This document shows positions 34,515 through 47,099 of a DNA stretch of 64,000 nt, in pieces (position 1 is the stretch's first letter; each line of letters begins with the position of its first letter). The DNA is taken from assembly GCF_000283155.1 (NCBI RefSeq), contig NW_004454262.1:195412-259411 (forward strand). Reading direction: 5' to 3'. The position numbers and the translations under genes are program-made. A model generated the notes under the pieces. That model saw nothing but the letters and a program-made list of their open reading frames with translations. It searched no databases and was not told the origin of the DNA. The stretch is from Ceratotherium simum simum (Eukaryota; Chordata; Mammalia; Perissodactyla; Rhinocerotidae).

Positions 34515-34745
34515 GTAATTGCTGTATATCTTTACTACATGCTTTACAGTTTACAAAGCATTTTCCCATAAATCATTGCTGTCAATACATTTCTGAAGGA
34601 TGTGGGACAAATGTTATTAACACAATTTTAAGTATAGGGAGACTAAAGTTGAGAGAAGGGAGGTGACTTACGTAAAGGTCACAGAGTAGAAGGCAGAGCT
34701 GGGGCTAGAATTTAGATATTCTGATCCCTCAAGCAGGGCTTTCCC
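34515..34745 (-). mobile_element. MIR-type SINE, antisense
   Basis: CATGCTTTACAGTTTACAAAGC, ACTTACGTAAAGGTCACAGAG and AGAAGGCAGAGCTGGGGCTAG match antisense MIR, probably the MIR3 branch. Confidence 0.72.
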
Positions 34746-35941
34746 ACAGAGAGATATATTTAAATACAGACTGACTTGAGCAACAAAAATATCCATCATC
34801 ACTTTAGTAACAAAGTTGATTTTTCAAAAATTTAGTGGGTCTATTTGACCCTCTCTTTCGGGTGAACAATTTTCCCTCTTGCTTGAGAGAGACTTGATCC
34901 CTCTTTGTACTTTGTAAGATTAACCAGTTCCTTAAATAAGACAAAATGTACTTTCAACAAGAGCAAAAGTAAATAGACTAACCTTATTTTCACTCTTGAA
35001 GCTGACAATGGCAATATGATTTGATTTGTTCATTTCATTCTGAACACTGTAATCTTAGGGATAATGAGGAGAGCAAATCTAAACATATAAAGAGTTTTTT
35101 GATTCATGGTGATCTGTGTACTAGTCCAAGTGTTTGCTACCAATAGAGTGATCAATGATTTTTCTAGAACGCAAGACTCTGTAGGTCAAATAGGAGTCAA
35201 ATTAACAGCACTGAGTAGTGTATTTCTACGGCTCTCACCTACACTTGCTACTGTAGGACTTTAACATGCTCCTGTAAGACTCCATCCTATTCCTTATAGT
35301 TTTAAGAGTATCTTTGATGTACCCACAAATGTATCCTCTTAGCTGCCATGTAGAAGCCAGCATTTTATTCCTGCTTTTCTGAGGTCTACTGTTAGGACCT
35401 CTGATCCCCGTGAAGCAGCCAATGTCCACAAGGGATGCCAGACTTTGGATGCTTGACAAAGGGGTCACAGCTCTTGGTGATACTTGTGGGTGTCTGAGTT
35501 TTGGCAACTGGTACGTGCTGTTCAGGGCACTGGTGTCTGTCCGCCCAAGGGGACTGCCAAGAGTGCCAAAGATCACAACATGCCCACAGTGGCTGAGTCC
35601 ATCTCCTTGAACTTTGTGCTACAAGATTCCAAAGCAGGGCTTCCTGATGCTTCCAGAGTCTTCTAGACATCCCAATGACACAGTTCTTTCTGTTTTCACT
35701 CCCAGGCCCATCCTGAAGGGCCCAGAAATGAGTCCCTCAGGACTGGGCCAGACACCCACCCATTCATGCTCTAATCACCCTCCTCGCTGATGTTGAGGCA
35801 TTGATCTTGTCCATGCCCTCTCTTCTTCCGTGGTCAGTTCTCTGCCAGGAGGGTCCTCAGATCCTCATGCAAATATCCTCATGGAGCCCCACTTCCCCAG
35901 CCTGTTCTATTTTTCTTCTCTTTTCAGAGGAGCCTGTGATT
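34746..35941. other. No gene seen; unassigned
   Basis: Overlapping open frames of 60-113 codons on both strands occur at 35235-35670. I considered a degenerate processed pseudogene and could not match any family. The rest shows no repeat. Confidence 0.4.
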
Positions 35942-35950
35942 TGAAACATT

Positions 35951-36197
35951 TTTTTGTGTGTGCGTGAGAAAGATTAGCCCTGAGCTAACATCTGTTGCCA
36001 ATCCTCCTCTTTTTTGCTGAGGAACATTGGCCCTGGGCTAACATCTATGCCCATCTTCCTCTACTTTATATGTGGGATGCCTGCCACAGCATGGCTTGAT
36101 AAGTGTTGCGTATGTCTGTGCCTGGGATCCGAACCCGCGAACTCCGGGCCACCAAAGCGGAGCCCACAAACTTAACACTACACCACCAGGCCAGCTC
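35951..36197 (-). mobile_element. ERE SINE (tRNA-derived), antisense
   Basis: The body runs AAGATTAGCCCTGAGCTAAC, GGCCCTGGGCTAACATCTATG, GCCACAGCATGGCTTGATAAG and ends in a decayed tRNA-like head. A 9-bp duplication TGAAACATT flanks it (35942-35950 and 36198-36206). The short tail is already mutated (TTTTTTTGTGTGTGCG), so it is older than the copy at 31204. Confidence 0.95.
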
Positions 36198-38446
36198 TGA
36201 AACATTACTAAAAAGTCAAATTTATGCAAACTTATGCTCCTTTTCAGTAACTTCCTATTAACCACTATAAAATTATCAGAGTTATCATTATTTATCCCCC
36301 TCAGTTATTAAAAAAATTGTTTTTACTGCCTCTGAAATTTCAACCTAGGGAGTTCAGTGGTTAGTGTATGACTCCACTAGGGGAACAAAAGGCACCTTTC
36401 CAATTAAAGTTAATAGTGGGATAACTTCAGACACATAAAGGGAGAAAAAGGCACTTATGAGTCATGGTGAGTTCAAAAGGAAAGCATTAAGGTGGAATCA
36501 CAGAGCATCATGGGAAGGGCTATTCAAGCCACCATGTCAAAAAGGCTGATTAACAGCAGTTCCCAGTCGGTCTGATCACCAGGGAGTCTTACTGATAAAA
36601 TTATTTCCCCTCCAGAGAGAATCTCCCTGAACCGAATAAATGTTTCACTTCTGAATAGGATTCATGAAAAGGCAGGGGGATGGTGGCAGCAAGAATAAAG
36701 AACCACATTCATGGACTGATCTGAAATGTGTAACCTGATATTGTTTATCAGGCCTTACATCTTCAGTGAAATAGAAATTTATACTTGTTTTAAGTCATTA
36801 GCGTGCCAACATTTCAAATGACTCTTTATAGATAATTAATAATGCTATAACATAAGGAAAGGCCATTCTCGATTATTTAAAATATTTTATGGTTTCTCAA
36901 CTTTTGAGTTAATATTATCAATAAACACATTGGTAAATCCTGCTATGAATAAAGCTTGCTGAGTTTTTGTAGTAATTTAACAGTATTTTGAATTTCTTAT
37001 TGTAAATGTTTCTCCTTTCTTGGATCCACTTGTTTTAATACGTTTGTGTTGCCTAATTGCTTTTAAACAAGCTTTCATTTCTTTTCTCCATAAGAAACAA
37101 GCAGTGTGCAGTATATATAAGAAATGATGCAAACCACAGGGAGAAACTGTCCAGTGAGGAAGAAGGGTGTTTGTGCACTACATAGGAGCGCATTATTTAA
37201 AAGGGTGATATGCTGTTTTTGAACACTATAAATATGTCATCACTCTAATGAAATAATAATGAGGCATTTGTGACTGTATATTTTTACCATGGCAATAAAC
37301 CATGACATCATAAGCACAAATGACTGACATAATTGTAGGTGGCAGCTGGGCAATGAAGGAAGAAATCTGATCTATATCTAATTATTTCTGACTGCAACAG
37401 CTGACATAATATTTTATAAAATTAAATGCAATAAAATGATTTTGAAGAAAATATAGTGATAGTGAATAGCTTCAGGTAAAATAAAGGACCTTCTCAAGCC
37501 TTTACCAAATATGAAATTCCTCTACAAAGAAGTGCCATCTTACACAGAGTTTTTGCCAAGAAATCCAATTAAAAAGCTGCATATGATCTTGTGGGACACC
37601 TATATTTAAGGGTTGTCCAGAGAAAGAGCTGGGAAATTTGGGGAGGAGCGAGAAGTTTGCCGTGAGTAAGAGAGGAGGAGAGCACATGATATGGCTGTCA
37701 GCCTTCGAAGAAGAGAGCTGCCAGAGCCCAGGGGAGGCCAGCGTGGCCGGGCCTGCTGAGAGCAGTAGGTCACAGAAATGTAGCAGAGCCCTGCCAGAGG
37801 AGACTATGCTGCACTGGGGTCGTTGAAGAAGAAGAAAAGGAGCAACAGAACAGGAGGGTGAGAGGAAGCGAATACAGACCTCAACCTGGGCCTCATCTCC
37901 TTTTGGTGTCTAAGAGTTCATTTTGAACACTGATATTTGAATTTTCTACATTGTAAGCCTGCTCTTCCTAGTGCAAGGTCTCTCTGCCTTTCCTCAAAAT
38001 CTTCACCAGTTATTTCTCAGAGTTTCAGAGAGGGCGACACCTGGCATCAGAAATAAATGTGCTCGAGTTCTTTTGGAAACTCCAGTTGGCTTGTGGGATT
38101 TGCTGTCTGCAAATTATGGGAGGGAAGTACGTAGGAACAGCAGGTTGGCTGTGCCTCAGTGAGAAGATGCCCTGCCTGGCCCCGCCAGCTTGCCCCCCTC
38201 CACTGGCATGCAGGCTTGCCACTAGGGTTTCCCCACAACCCTCAGGGGTGCCAACACTGCATGGCAGAGTGAGGTGGCAGGAGGAAATGGCCCCACATAT
38301 GCACCGGAACTCACAAAATCTCCCCAGAAAACTACTGACTGATATCCACCTTACTAAGGTGTTCAAAATAGTCCAAAGTAGGGACAGATATCATGTCACC
38401 TTACATTTTCTTTCTTTCTCCCACCTGTCTCTCTGGCACCCATATA

Positions 38447-38480
38447 CAGACCTCTCCCCGTGGACAGACCTCTCCCCATA
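38447..38480 (+). repeat. Short tandem pair
   Basis: ACAGACCTCTCCCC occurs twice with an 18-bp period, separated by GTGG. It lies at the end of the 144-codon frame. Confidence 0.8.
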
Positions 38481-39685
38481 TACTCTAGGATAATACTTGC
38501 ATCATGCACATCAACTAATGTGTAGAGACCCAGGCCTGGGGGAATGAAGGTGATGGGATGGGGGTTGGCCCTGGACCCATAAACTCAATCTCTGTGCAGA
38601 GTGGTCTCCATCGCTACTTTGGTATTTCATGCTTTGTCATCAAAGTAACTGATTCTTTCCCTGGCTTCAAATCCTCATGTGATATTTGCTGTTAGTTCTC
38701 TCTAATTCTATCCCCGGCCTAAGTCCAAAGTTACTATCGTTCACTCCTGGAAAGCACAACACTTTTCTTTCTTGGTCCTATATTAAGGCAACCACCCGGA
38801 CCATGAATCCACTGCTGACCCTGGATGCTGCTTACACATACTTTGTTAAATAGTGTTCTTTGAGTTCAGAACACAGATTAACCCTCTTACTAGCCTGAAC
38901 CCGATGCTCTCAAAGATTTCTTCATTCTACCTCTGAGCTCCCAGTTTTCTAAAGATCGCTCAGCTCACGTCTTCATTTGTAAAATCCACCTACCTCAGCG
39001 CTCATGTTAGGAATGTATCTTGGGCTTCTAACCTGGGACCAAGGTGGCCCCCCACCGGGGGAGGCAGACCTTCAAGCTCCACCCACGTTACTTCTTCTCC
39101 AGTCAGTGTGACCACGACTTTACTCTTAACACATCGCCGGTGATGTTCTACCCTCTCTCAGGTACCTTCAAGTGTGGGTTATGTTTGGAAGTTTTTGCCC
39201 TATCCCCAAGTTCTTCCTAGAATAAGGATTTTTTTTAAAATATTGATTTCACAGATTTGCTTAAAGTCATAGAATCCTTGGAGAATTACGATTTATCTCC
39301 TCAGAAAGAGACACATATTCTCATATTCATATAGTACTACAATGATTTTACAAATCTCTGAAGTCCTTCCTTGTTCTACAGATTAATCACCCCTAAATTG
39401 GGTCCTTTTCAGGATTTTAGAGTTTAAATCAGTCTTCTCTACCGCTTGCCTATCAAAATCATTGCCCCTCCAGGAGCAGTGGAGTGCTGGGGATGCCCTC
39501 CTTTACATTCATTGGGTAAAGGAAACGCCCCCAGACCAAATATCTGTAAAAAGGAAGAAATATCATCAAGTTGATACATTGGGTTATCTTAATGATTCTA
39601 CTGTAGCCGATAATAACTTAATCTGCATAAATGAGCTTGCCTTAGGTAAGGCCTTTAGTGACAGTGAGTACATAAAAATGCAGCT

Positions 39686-39707
39686 AAATTTCCATAAGTG
39701 GAAATTT
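39686..39707. repeat. Perfect 9-bp hairpin
   Basis: AAATTTCCA and TGGAAATTT pair perfectly around a TAAG loop. It sits in a repeat-free stretch. Confidence 0.9.
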
Positions 39708-40439
39708 CAAACATGGGCATAATGGGAGCCAGGTTCAAGTAGCATTTTCATATGCTGATATCTCTAAGCAAGGTCTTAGACTTGATACAAACATTAGGGT
39801 ATCTATCTGTGGAATTGTAATTTAGGAGTTTGCTAGTTCTTCCTTTCTGGGATACTTGGATATCTTTTTTCACTCAGGACTTGGAGCCAACCAGTCTCCT
39901 TGTTACAGACACCAGTGAACATTTGTATCCAATGAAGTCAAATCCTAGTATGCATTGATCTCCTACTATGAGCCCCACTGGGCTTGGTTTGGGAATTCTG
40001 GCCCAAAGCAGTAAGGTGTACTCAACCAGAGTGGATTGAAGGAAAGCACAGTTGGATATTTCTCCTTTCTGAGTCATTTCTGGGAACAAAGTCTAAAAAT
40101 TTATTTAATGTCTATATCCTAAACAGCAATTCAAAATGAATGTATTCACCCTGAGTGATGGTATTTATTGATTAGTTTGGAAAAGAGCAGAATCTTGTTT
40201 AGGTTTAAATTTTTCTCCGAAGAGCATATTTTATAGGAAAAGTCTACTGTTCTCTCTGGGCCCTAATAGATTAAAAAATCAATGGCCCAGCCATTGAATT
40301 CATCTTCCCCAGAGGCCTCAGCTGAGGGTTGCTTCTAGTCTGAGACTTTGGGGTTGAAATTTCAGGAGTTTCTTGCTGTTTTCCATGCTCCCTGTGGCTG
40401 GTAGACTGGGTTTCATGGAAGCGCAGTGTGTTGGGTGGA

Positions 40440-40540
40440 TTCTTACATCGCTGTTGTCCAAACCCTCATTTTACAGCTGAGAAAACAGAAGCTCAGTGGA
40501 GTTAAACAACTTGTCAAAATTCCTTTGTTCTGACTGAATC
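40440..40540 (-). mobile_element. MIR SINE fragment, antisense
   Basis: CTCATTTTACAGCTGAGAAAAC and GCTCAGTGGAGTTAAACAAC match the antisense MIR centre. Confidence 0.75.
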
Positions 40541-41649
40541 CCACTCTCAGCGTCTCTCTTCCTCTGTTCCTCTTCCTCCTCCAGGTTGCTCATCATGCCC
40601 CCGACCCCAAAACCAACACACACCAAAACAGACCAAAATCTGGCTTTTCTTTTAATACGTCTTTTCCTAGCATGAATAGAGTATTCATAAAAAAGAATTT
40701 ACTCCCTGTCTGCACAGTAAAGATATTCTCTGATAATCTAAATTTATATTTTATCTTTGGAATTTTTGTTGATGTTATTTTTCTATTTGTGCAAGTGTAG
40801 GAGTAAACAGAATGGTAACTTTAAGGAGCCAAGTGAAGAGTATTTCAAAAACAATCAAATAAAAATTAGAAAATCTACAGTTTTTCAACCATCATCATTA
40901 CTAAAAAAAACAATCCGTATGCAGAGTCCTGTGAATAATTATATCGTGTCTGCGAGGTTAACTAAGTGTTAGGTGACCAAAGTCAGCAAAAAATGCTTTC
41001 ACAGGCTGCCAAAGCCAGCAGCGCACCAGCGGGCATGTGTGGCTCTCTAGTCTGGAAAATATGCTTCAGACAGTGATGAAAATGTAAACCACATAAACCA
41101 CTTGGTTTCTAAGAGAACAAGTTTCGAGAAACCATGTTTTGGAATAAGGCCTCAATTATCCATTTCACAACAAAACTCTCCAAAGAAATTTTTTTTAATT
41201 ATAAGAAATACTGAGGATAGCATGAACAAAGAAGGCTTAAAAAAAGAAAATGAAAACCTGGTTTAATCATGAAAGACTTGATTGCCCACCGAACAGAACT
41301 GGTCTTAGAAAGTAGTCTTCTTCCCTCTTTCCTACCTCACAGTTTCTTGTCACCAAACCCCAGCACTCAGCCACAGCTTTGCAGTTCAAACCTCCCTGAA
41401 AATTTCATTTCTAGAACTGAAGCTTCAGAACTCTATTAAAAGTGAAATTCTGGTGAAAGAGAAAGCACGAAGCTGTGTACTAATATGAACTGACTATAAA
41501 TCCCCCTTAAGCACAGATCTTGCTAAGAAAGTCGCGTTGAGAGCATTTGGACACTTCCAAGAGTCAAAGGGAAAAGTTCTAGAACGAGGAGTTTGGAGAC
41601 GTGGAGACATTCTGCCCCCGTCACCAGGTTGCGTGGAGCTACTGCAGTC
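40541..41649. other. No gene seen; unassigned
   Basis: No open frame above 71 codons, no RNA gene, no named repeat. Confidence 0.5.
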
Positions 41650-41910
41650 AGGAGACCCCGATTCTTCCTATGGTAAGGGTGAGGTGGGCATGGGACCAGG
41701 ATTGGAACTCCCTGAGCCCTAACTGCACAGCTCTGGGCAAGCGACTCAGCTTCTCTGAGCCTCTGTTAACTTCGTAAAATGAAGTTATGTTTGACTCCTA
41801 CCTAAGAGCATTATTAGGAGTCATGAATGTGATAGAAGATATGTGTAAGAATGTGTAAGAAGAATGTGTAATAGATAGAAGCAGCTTAATAAATTATCAA
41901 GTGCTATTCT
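41650..41910 (+). mobile_element. MIR SINE
   Basis: CTGGGCAAGCGACTCAGCTTC, TGAGCCTCTGTTAACTTCG and AGCAGCTTAATAAATTATC follow MIR in sense. A 10-bp unit ATGTGTAAGA is repeated inside it at 41841-41860, with a third partial copy to 41871. Confidence 0.75.
41841..41871 (+). repeat. 10-bp tandem repeat inside a MIR
   Basis: ATGTGTAAGA twice exactly, then AGAATGTGTAA. It is a local expansion in the 3' part of the MIR. Confidence 0.9.
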
Positions 41911-43227
41911 TTCATAAGGATAAGCTTATACATAGTTTTATTATTTTCACTTCATAATTAGAATTTATTATTTTGAAAAGTTAAAATGCACAGAACAAAC
42001 TGTATATGGTTCGGATGTATTCTATTCCAGCAGTTAATTATAAATGCTTTTCTTTTTTTTTGTTATTTTAAATAGACATTGAATACTTAAAAATGATTTA
42101 AGATCAATGCCTATCCAATTTTAATACATAAAAGCAATGCAGGGGAAAAATCTGAACGCTCACCCAAAAATGTGTAAACGTGCTACATGAAAGACGAGGT
42201 CATTACTTTAAAATTATTACAACTAAGTGTACTTATAGCACTGTGCGTGTCTGTCCACATTAACTTGATTACCATCAAATTTAAAAACAAACCACTCAGG
42301 CATACAACATATTCATTTCATAGCATTTGCTCAAGCTTGGGTGAACTTTTCTTCCTATAAAGGTAAAAAATGCAGAAAAAGATGTGAATGCAAAGCATCT
42401 GCTCAGCTCATTAGAGGACACACACTAAGCTGTCACCTGTACAGACTGGTAACATCCCCAATCCTGCAGTGTATTCTCCTATAAATAGTATAGGTGTGAT
42501 TAGCAGGTTCAAAAGGCAAACTGTGTTACATTCTACGTCCAGGTCAATACCTATGCAGGCAGAAGACAACTGATAGAGAGGACTATGGGGACATACAAGT
42601 GAATGACAGAGATGGAATCTGGTTGTTTAGCAACATATGCAGTGAGAGCAAAGCCAAGTGACTGTGAAAGTCGGTTTGATTCTGCTTCACACTCATGCTC
42701 CCTCCATGCCCTACGTCATGTTGTATCAAAAACAGTTCTGATTTCCCAGCGGTGAACTTTTATTTTGAACCAACATGATTTGCTGCTCAGAATCTGTCTG
42801 AGCATTTTCAAATCCACCTCAAGGATTCTCAGGAAATTTTGTGTTGACTCACAAGTTTTCCCAAGGTCAAGAACTCATCCCTAAGGTCAAAAATGTTTGC
42901 AGTCTGGCATACTTGATCAATTTTCCCACTTCCTTTTTGGTTGGTTAAGGTCTGATTTAGTTGGTTCTTGGTTTTGCCTGGTTAATGTCCCAAGTCAATT
43001 GTAGGCAGTGCTCATTATAATCACACCCTTCCATTAAATAATTCCTTTTTGTTTCCTGCGACTTTTTATAAGTGAACTGTGTGTTGACATTTAAAATTTG
43101 AATTGGGAAAAAGTGCATATTTGCAGCTGCCCTCTGCTTTGGTGTGGATTTCTTTTACGAAATCTGTAAGGAAAGCCATAGACATTACTAGGGTGAGTGT
43201 CCTGAAAACTCATAGAAAGCAGCATGT
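41911..43227. other. No gene seen; repeat-poor
   Basis: About 1.3 kb with no open frame, RNA gene or named repeat. It continues the low repeat density of 36-43 kb. Confidence 0.45.
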
Positions 43228-43395
43228 CTGAACTGGAAGAAATTTTAGAGTTTATCTGGTCCAATTTCTCAGATTGGAAATGGAGCTCAGACGAGTGTTG
43301 GGACCAATAAGTTGGCGCTGTGTGGCAGATAAAGGACGTGAACCCAGATTTCCAGTTTTTGGTCTTATAATTCTATTAAACCACTCCTAACAGAA
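43228..43395 (-). mobile_element. MIR-type SINE, antisense
   Basis: TTTATCTGGTCCAATTTCTC, GGAAATGGAGCTCAGACGAG and GACGTGAACCCAGATTTCC match the antisense order of MIR or MIR3. Confidence 0.65.
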
Positions 43396-43784
43396 GAAGA
43401 GATGCAGACATTATAAAGGTTTCATCTACTGCTTTACAATGACCCTGAAATATTAAATTGTTTCTTTGTGTAGCAGATGCTGTTGGTGCCTCACCCATAT
43501 TTCTTCAGCAATCTCAGGTTCCATGCATGCTGTGCTGTTACCTTTCTCCTGGAAGCATCTATAACTCTCGGCCTGAGGGCTTTCAGCAGATGTCCTCAGG
43601 AGTAGCCCTCAGCAATGATGGACTGATAAGTTGTCCCTTAGAGTGGGACAACTCTGAGGCGGGTTCTGCACCATCTCCCAGATGTCCCCAGTGGGGTTTG
43701 AGCCAGGCGCTTACAGAAGTGACCTGCTCATTAATGCACACTCTGTGGGCTTCCTTCTCTTTGCGGTCTCACCTCCAGACTCTC
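43396..43784. other. No gene seen; possible unrecognised old repeat
   Basis: A 110-codon plus-strand frame (43458-43790) has no recognisable domain and runs to the edge of an LTR. The stretch may be an old LTR that I could not identify. Confidence 0.4.
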
Positions 43785-44252
43785 TGGTAGGTAGAATAAT
43801 GGTCCCCAAAGATGTCCATACCCTAATCCTTGGAACTTGTAAATACATTACTTTACATGGCAAAAGGGACTTTGCAGGTGGGATTAAGGTAATGGAACTT
43901 GAGACACAGAGATTATCCTGCATTATCTACGTGGGTTTAATCTGTTAGAAAGTTGAGAACCTTTCCTGGCTGTGGTGAGAGCTAGACGTGATGACAGAAG
44001 AAGGGTCAGAGAGATGCAACATTGTTGGCTTTGAAGATGGCCTTCTTCGGGTAGAAGAAGGACGCCATGAGCTGAGGAATGTGGGTGGCCTCTAGAAGCT
44101 GGAAAAGGCAAGGGCTGCTGACACGTCGATTTTTGTCCAGTGAGATCCATGTCAGACCTCACCTACATAACTATAAAATACTAAATTTGTGTTGTTTTAA
44201 GCCACTAAAGTTTGTGATAATTTTTTATGGCAGCAATAGAAAGCTAATTTAT
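43785..44252 (+). mobile_element. MLT1 LTR (ERVL-MaLR)
   Basis: TGGTAGGTAGAATAATGGTCC, CATGGCAAAAGGGACTTTGC, GATTATCCTGCATTATC, GGCCTCTAGAAGCTGGAAAAG and GTGTTGTTTTAAGCCACTAAAG are MLT1 landmarks in order. It ends CAGCAATAGAAAGCTAATTTA. The 140-codon frame at 44079-44501 starts inside it and is not a gene. Confidence 0.92.
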
Positions 44253-44899
44253 TCCTCTGCTCGTTCTGAAATTACCTCTGAAATAAACCTCTTGTATTCA
44301 AACCTTTCTCTCAGGGTCTCTTTCTTGGGACAATCCATTTTGCATGGTACTATATGGAGTTCTATTGCTACCTATTACTTAAATGTCTTAGTTCCCCGGT
44401 CAGGAATTAGAACTTTGTGCTTCTTAATGTGCTTCTTACTATTTAGTAGAATGTCCAGCAGTAAGCAAATGTTCCATAAACATGTGTTGATTCAGAAATA
44501 AAAACATCTATTAAGTTCAGCCACTATATACGTAGTCATGTGCCAGGATAGCGGTGGATCGTTAAGGCAATTCCACCTCAAATACCCTAGCAGTGGCCAC
44601 TGCATTTCTGTTCTGGTCCTTGCTATTTCCAGAGTTTCTAGTCCTAAGTCATATAGATCCAACCAAAGAGTCCACTTGTTCTGAATTAGGAAGCAAGGAC
44701 TATTGCGATTAGCTTACACAGGTATCATGTACATTGTGTGTCAGTTCATGACTTTGCTTAAACAATAAACACTCGGTAATTTTTCTTTTAGTGGAAATAT
44801 GCTATTAAATAGTCTTGACTTTATTTGAAACCCCTACTCCTGCAATTTTTACAAGTAACATTGGCAGAACTATCAGATTACAATTGTGGCGCAGGCCCC
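44253..44899. other. No gene seen; unassigned
   Basis: No supported gene, RNA or named repeat. Confidence 0.5.
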
Positions 44900-45285
44900 G
44901 AGTTAGACATTGCTGTGCTCGCCAATCTGGTTTACCTCTTCTTCTGAGCTCAGGGAAGACTGCCCTTACAATCCCTTGTAGTTGGACGGAGCTATGTGAT
45001 TAGTCCTAGGTCAATGTCACCCTCTGGGCTGAAGCATTTAATTGCCACTGTGACATTCTCCTCTCACTTTCTTTTTCATGATAATTAAGGAGGCTGCGTT
45101 CCGGATGTTGCAGCTTCAGGATGTGGAACCACTTTCAGCCTGGATGAGAGGGAGGACAGTTGCTCCGAAGACAAGGCTGGGTTTGCAGTGGGTTTTACAT
45201 CAAAAAGAAATAAGCCATTTATGTATTAAACCACTGACAGTCTGCGGTTGTTCCTCAGCATAACCTCGCTTATATAGGCCATTCC
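44900..45285 (+). mobile_element. Probable decayed MLT1-type LTR
   Basis: CAATCCCTTGTAGTTGGACGG, GAGCTATGTGATTAGTCCTAGG, AAGAAATAAGCCATTTATG and CCTCAGCATAACCTCGCTTA match old MLT1 LTRs. The left boundary is unclear. Confidence 0.6.
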
Positions 45286-45960
45286 TAGGGTTACTATAAA
45301 TATGGGAAATACCTCCCAGAAGGGTAGAGGAAGGAAAGGTAGTCTGTGTGAATGGTGCCACTGTGCCTGTGGCTTTGGGTGTGCATGTAAGTGAGTAAGT
45401 TAGTAAAGCTCACTCTAATTGGATGAAACTATAATCTAGGCAAGAGAGTGTATATACACTTGGTGAGCTACCACGTATTTCACAAGAACAAAGATGGTAT
45501 AAGCTTATCTAAAGTTTGTAGTACGCAAATCAGATTACTAGTGAGCTCATATATATTTTGCTAAGCTACAGACAGAATGTCACCATCAAGAGACCAGACC
45601 CTCATAATGGTGAAACTGCTCTTGACATAGTTCTCCACTTTTTCACAAAATGTATGTGGTTCCCATGTATATAGGTAAGGAATAGTAACTCAGTGTGTGT
45701 GTGAGTCTGAATGAGAACATTCGGTTGGTTGGAGACTGGAATTTTATAAAAAGTTGACCATATCAGCTGTTCTAGTTATCAATTCTACTCAGTCTCAGGG
45801 TAATTCTCTTCTGAGTGAAACCGTGATGGGTCATTCCCATTGTATATTCAACTGAAGCCAAGTCAGTCTTTGCTGAGCATTCATTTTGGGTCCCAAATGA
45901 TGCTAGTGCTCTGAGAGTTCCTTAAGGAAGTGAGCTTGCAGTGCACTTAAACAATTGGGT
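45286..45960. other. No gene seen; unassigned
   Basis: No supported gene, RNA or named repeat. Confidence 0.5.
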
Positions 45961-46171
45961 CAGAGTTTCTCAACTCGGCACTATTGACATTTTGGGCCAG
46001 ATAATTCTTTGCTGTAGGGGAGTGCCCTGTGCATTGTAGGATGTTTAGCAGCATCCCTGGTTTCTACCTACTAGATGCTGGTAGCTCCCTTACTTGTGAC
46101 AGTGAAAAATGTCTCCAGACCTTGCCACATGTCTCCCAAGGAGGCAAAATCACCCCTGTTGAGAATCATTG
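45961..46171 (-). mobile_element. Non-autonomous hAT-like DNA transposon (MER type)
   Basis: Inverted ends CAGAGTTTCTCAAC and GTTGAGAATCATTG are visible. The body has ACTATTGACATTTTGGGCC, GTGCATTGTAGGATGTTTAGC, GTCTCCAGACCTTGCCAC and GGCAAAATCACCCC. This is a very common mammalian MER element. I am sure of the class but not of the number in its name. Confidence 0.82.
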
Positions 46172-47099
46172 GCTTAGAGAGATTAAAAACTGACAGCAAT
46201 TGATTTCAGTAATACTATATCATAAAAAGACATACATTGAAATTGAATAAAATCAAGTCTTCAAATCAATATAGAGCCAATAACTATAATAAAGTGACAG
46301 GAAAGTTAACTGGAGTGCTTCACAGAGGGGAGAGGGGAATGACCTCTGCTCTATAGCAAACAGCACTCCCAAGGTTTCAGTAAGTGTTTGTAAAGCTAGT
46401 ATTGCTAAAATATTTTTTGGAATCAACTCTTACATTTGCATAAAGATACATTCATATTATCTTCATTTCTGGAGGTAAATTGGGAATACAGGATGGTGGT
46501 TCCTTGCTTCTCCTTTGGTTTTCTATTTCAGTTTCCCTACTTCTGATGTTCTTCATAATCTTTTACTCCTTTCTTCTCCTGCTTCTCTCCTGACCTTTTG
46601 ATTTCTTCTCGAACCTTCTACTTTCTCCTTCCATTCATTAGAACATAATGGAAACGGCAGTGATGGCAATAGTGGATGTTTGTTTGTTATCTACCTATCA
46701 TTCACTCTCCTCTTCCCCCTTCCTAATGGCATCCAGATTTTCCTTTGGTTGTTTAGCAACCACAGTTTTGGGTAGAATTTACTCCATCAACCAGTTCCCT
46801 GGGTGAACTTGGACTAGCCCTCGGCAGACTAATTTTATTGCAATACTTCCAGTTATCAGTTCAAGGATTGTTCTATAACACAGAATAAGCCAGTGATAAC
46901 TTTCTCCTGGTCAAAGTGATTGTTTCAGGAGTAAGCAAATGAATGGAGTAGAACCCAATAGAATGAAGGCCAGAAATGTTGACCGTTGGGAGAACAGAAG
47001 GTCTATCTTTTTCCAGAAATGTGGTATGAGATGGTATAAACTGCTGCATCTCTGTGTGCTAACCTGAAGGGACCCGCAGATGAAGCTGACATATGGAAG
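46172..47099. other. No gene seen; unassigned
   Basis: The minus-strand frame of 121 codons (46911-47276) runs partly into L1 3' untranslated sequence and is incidental. Confidence 0.5.

Larger units (their letters stand above)
36207..40439. other. Repeat-poor 4.2 kb; no gene seen
   Basis: This is the longest stretch in which I recognise no transposon. The part at about 36720-37460 is AT-rich and low in simple repeats. The part at 37640-38500 is GC-richer and holds a 144-codon plus-strand frame (38059-38493) and a 113-codon minus-strand frame, both without recognisable domains. Conserved regulatory DNA or an exon of a non-coding RNA is possible, as inference only. Confidence 0.35.

Noticed and set aside
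35235..35690. Overlapping minus-strand frames of 113 and 92 codons that could be a processed pseudogene
   Set aside because: No protein family was recognised, there is no poly-A tail or target-site duplication that I can see, and plus-strand frames are equally open.
38059..38493. 144-codon plus-strand open frame as a possible exon
   Set aside because: No recognisable domain, low-complexity proline/serine-rich composition, overlapping open frames on the other strand, and a tandem repeat at its end.
44079..44501. 140-codon plus-strand open frame
   Set aside because: It begins inside an MLT1 LTR and runs out into unassigned DNA.
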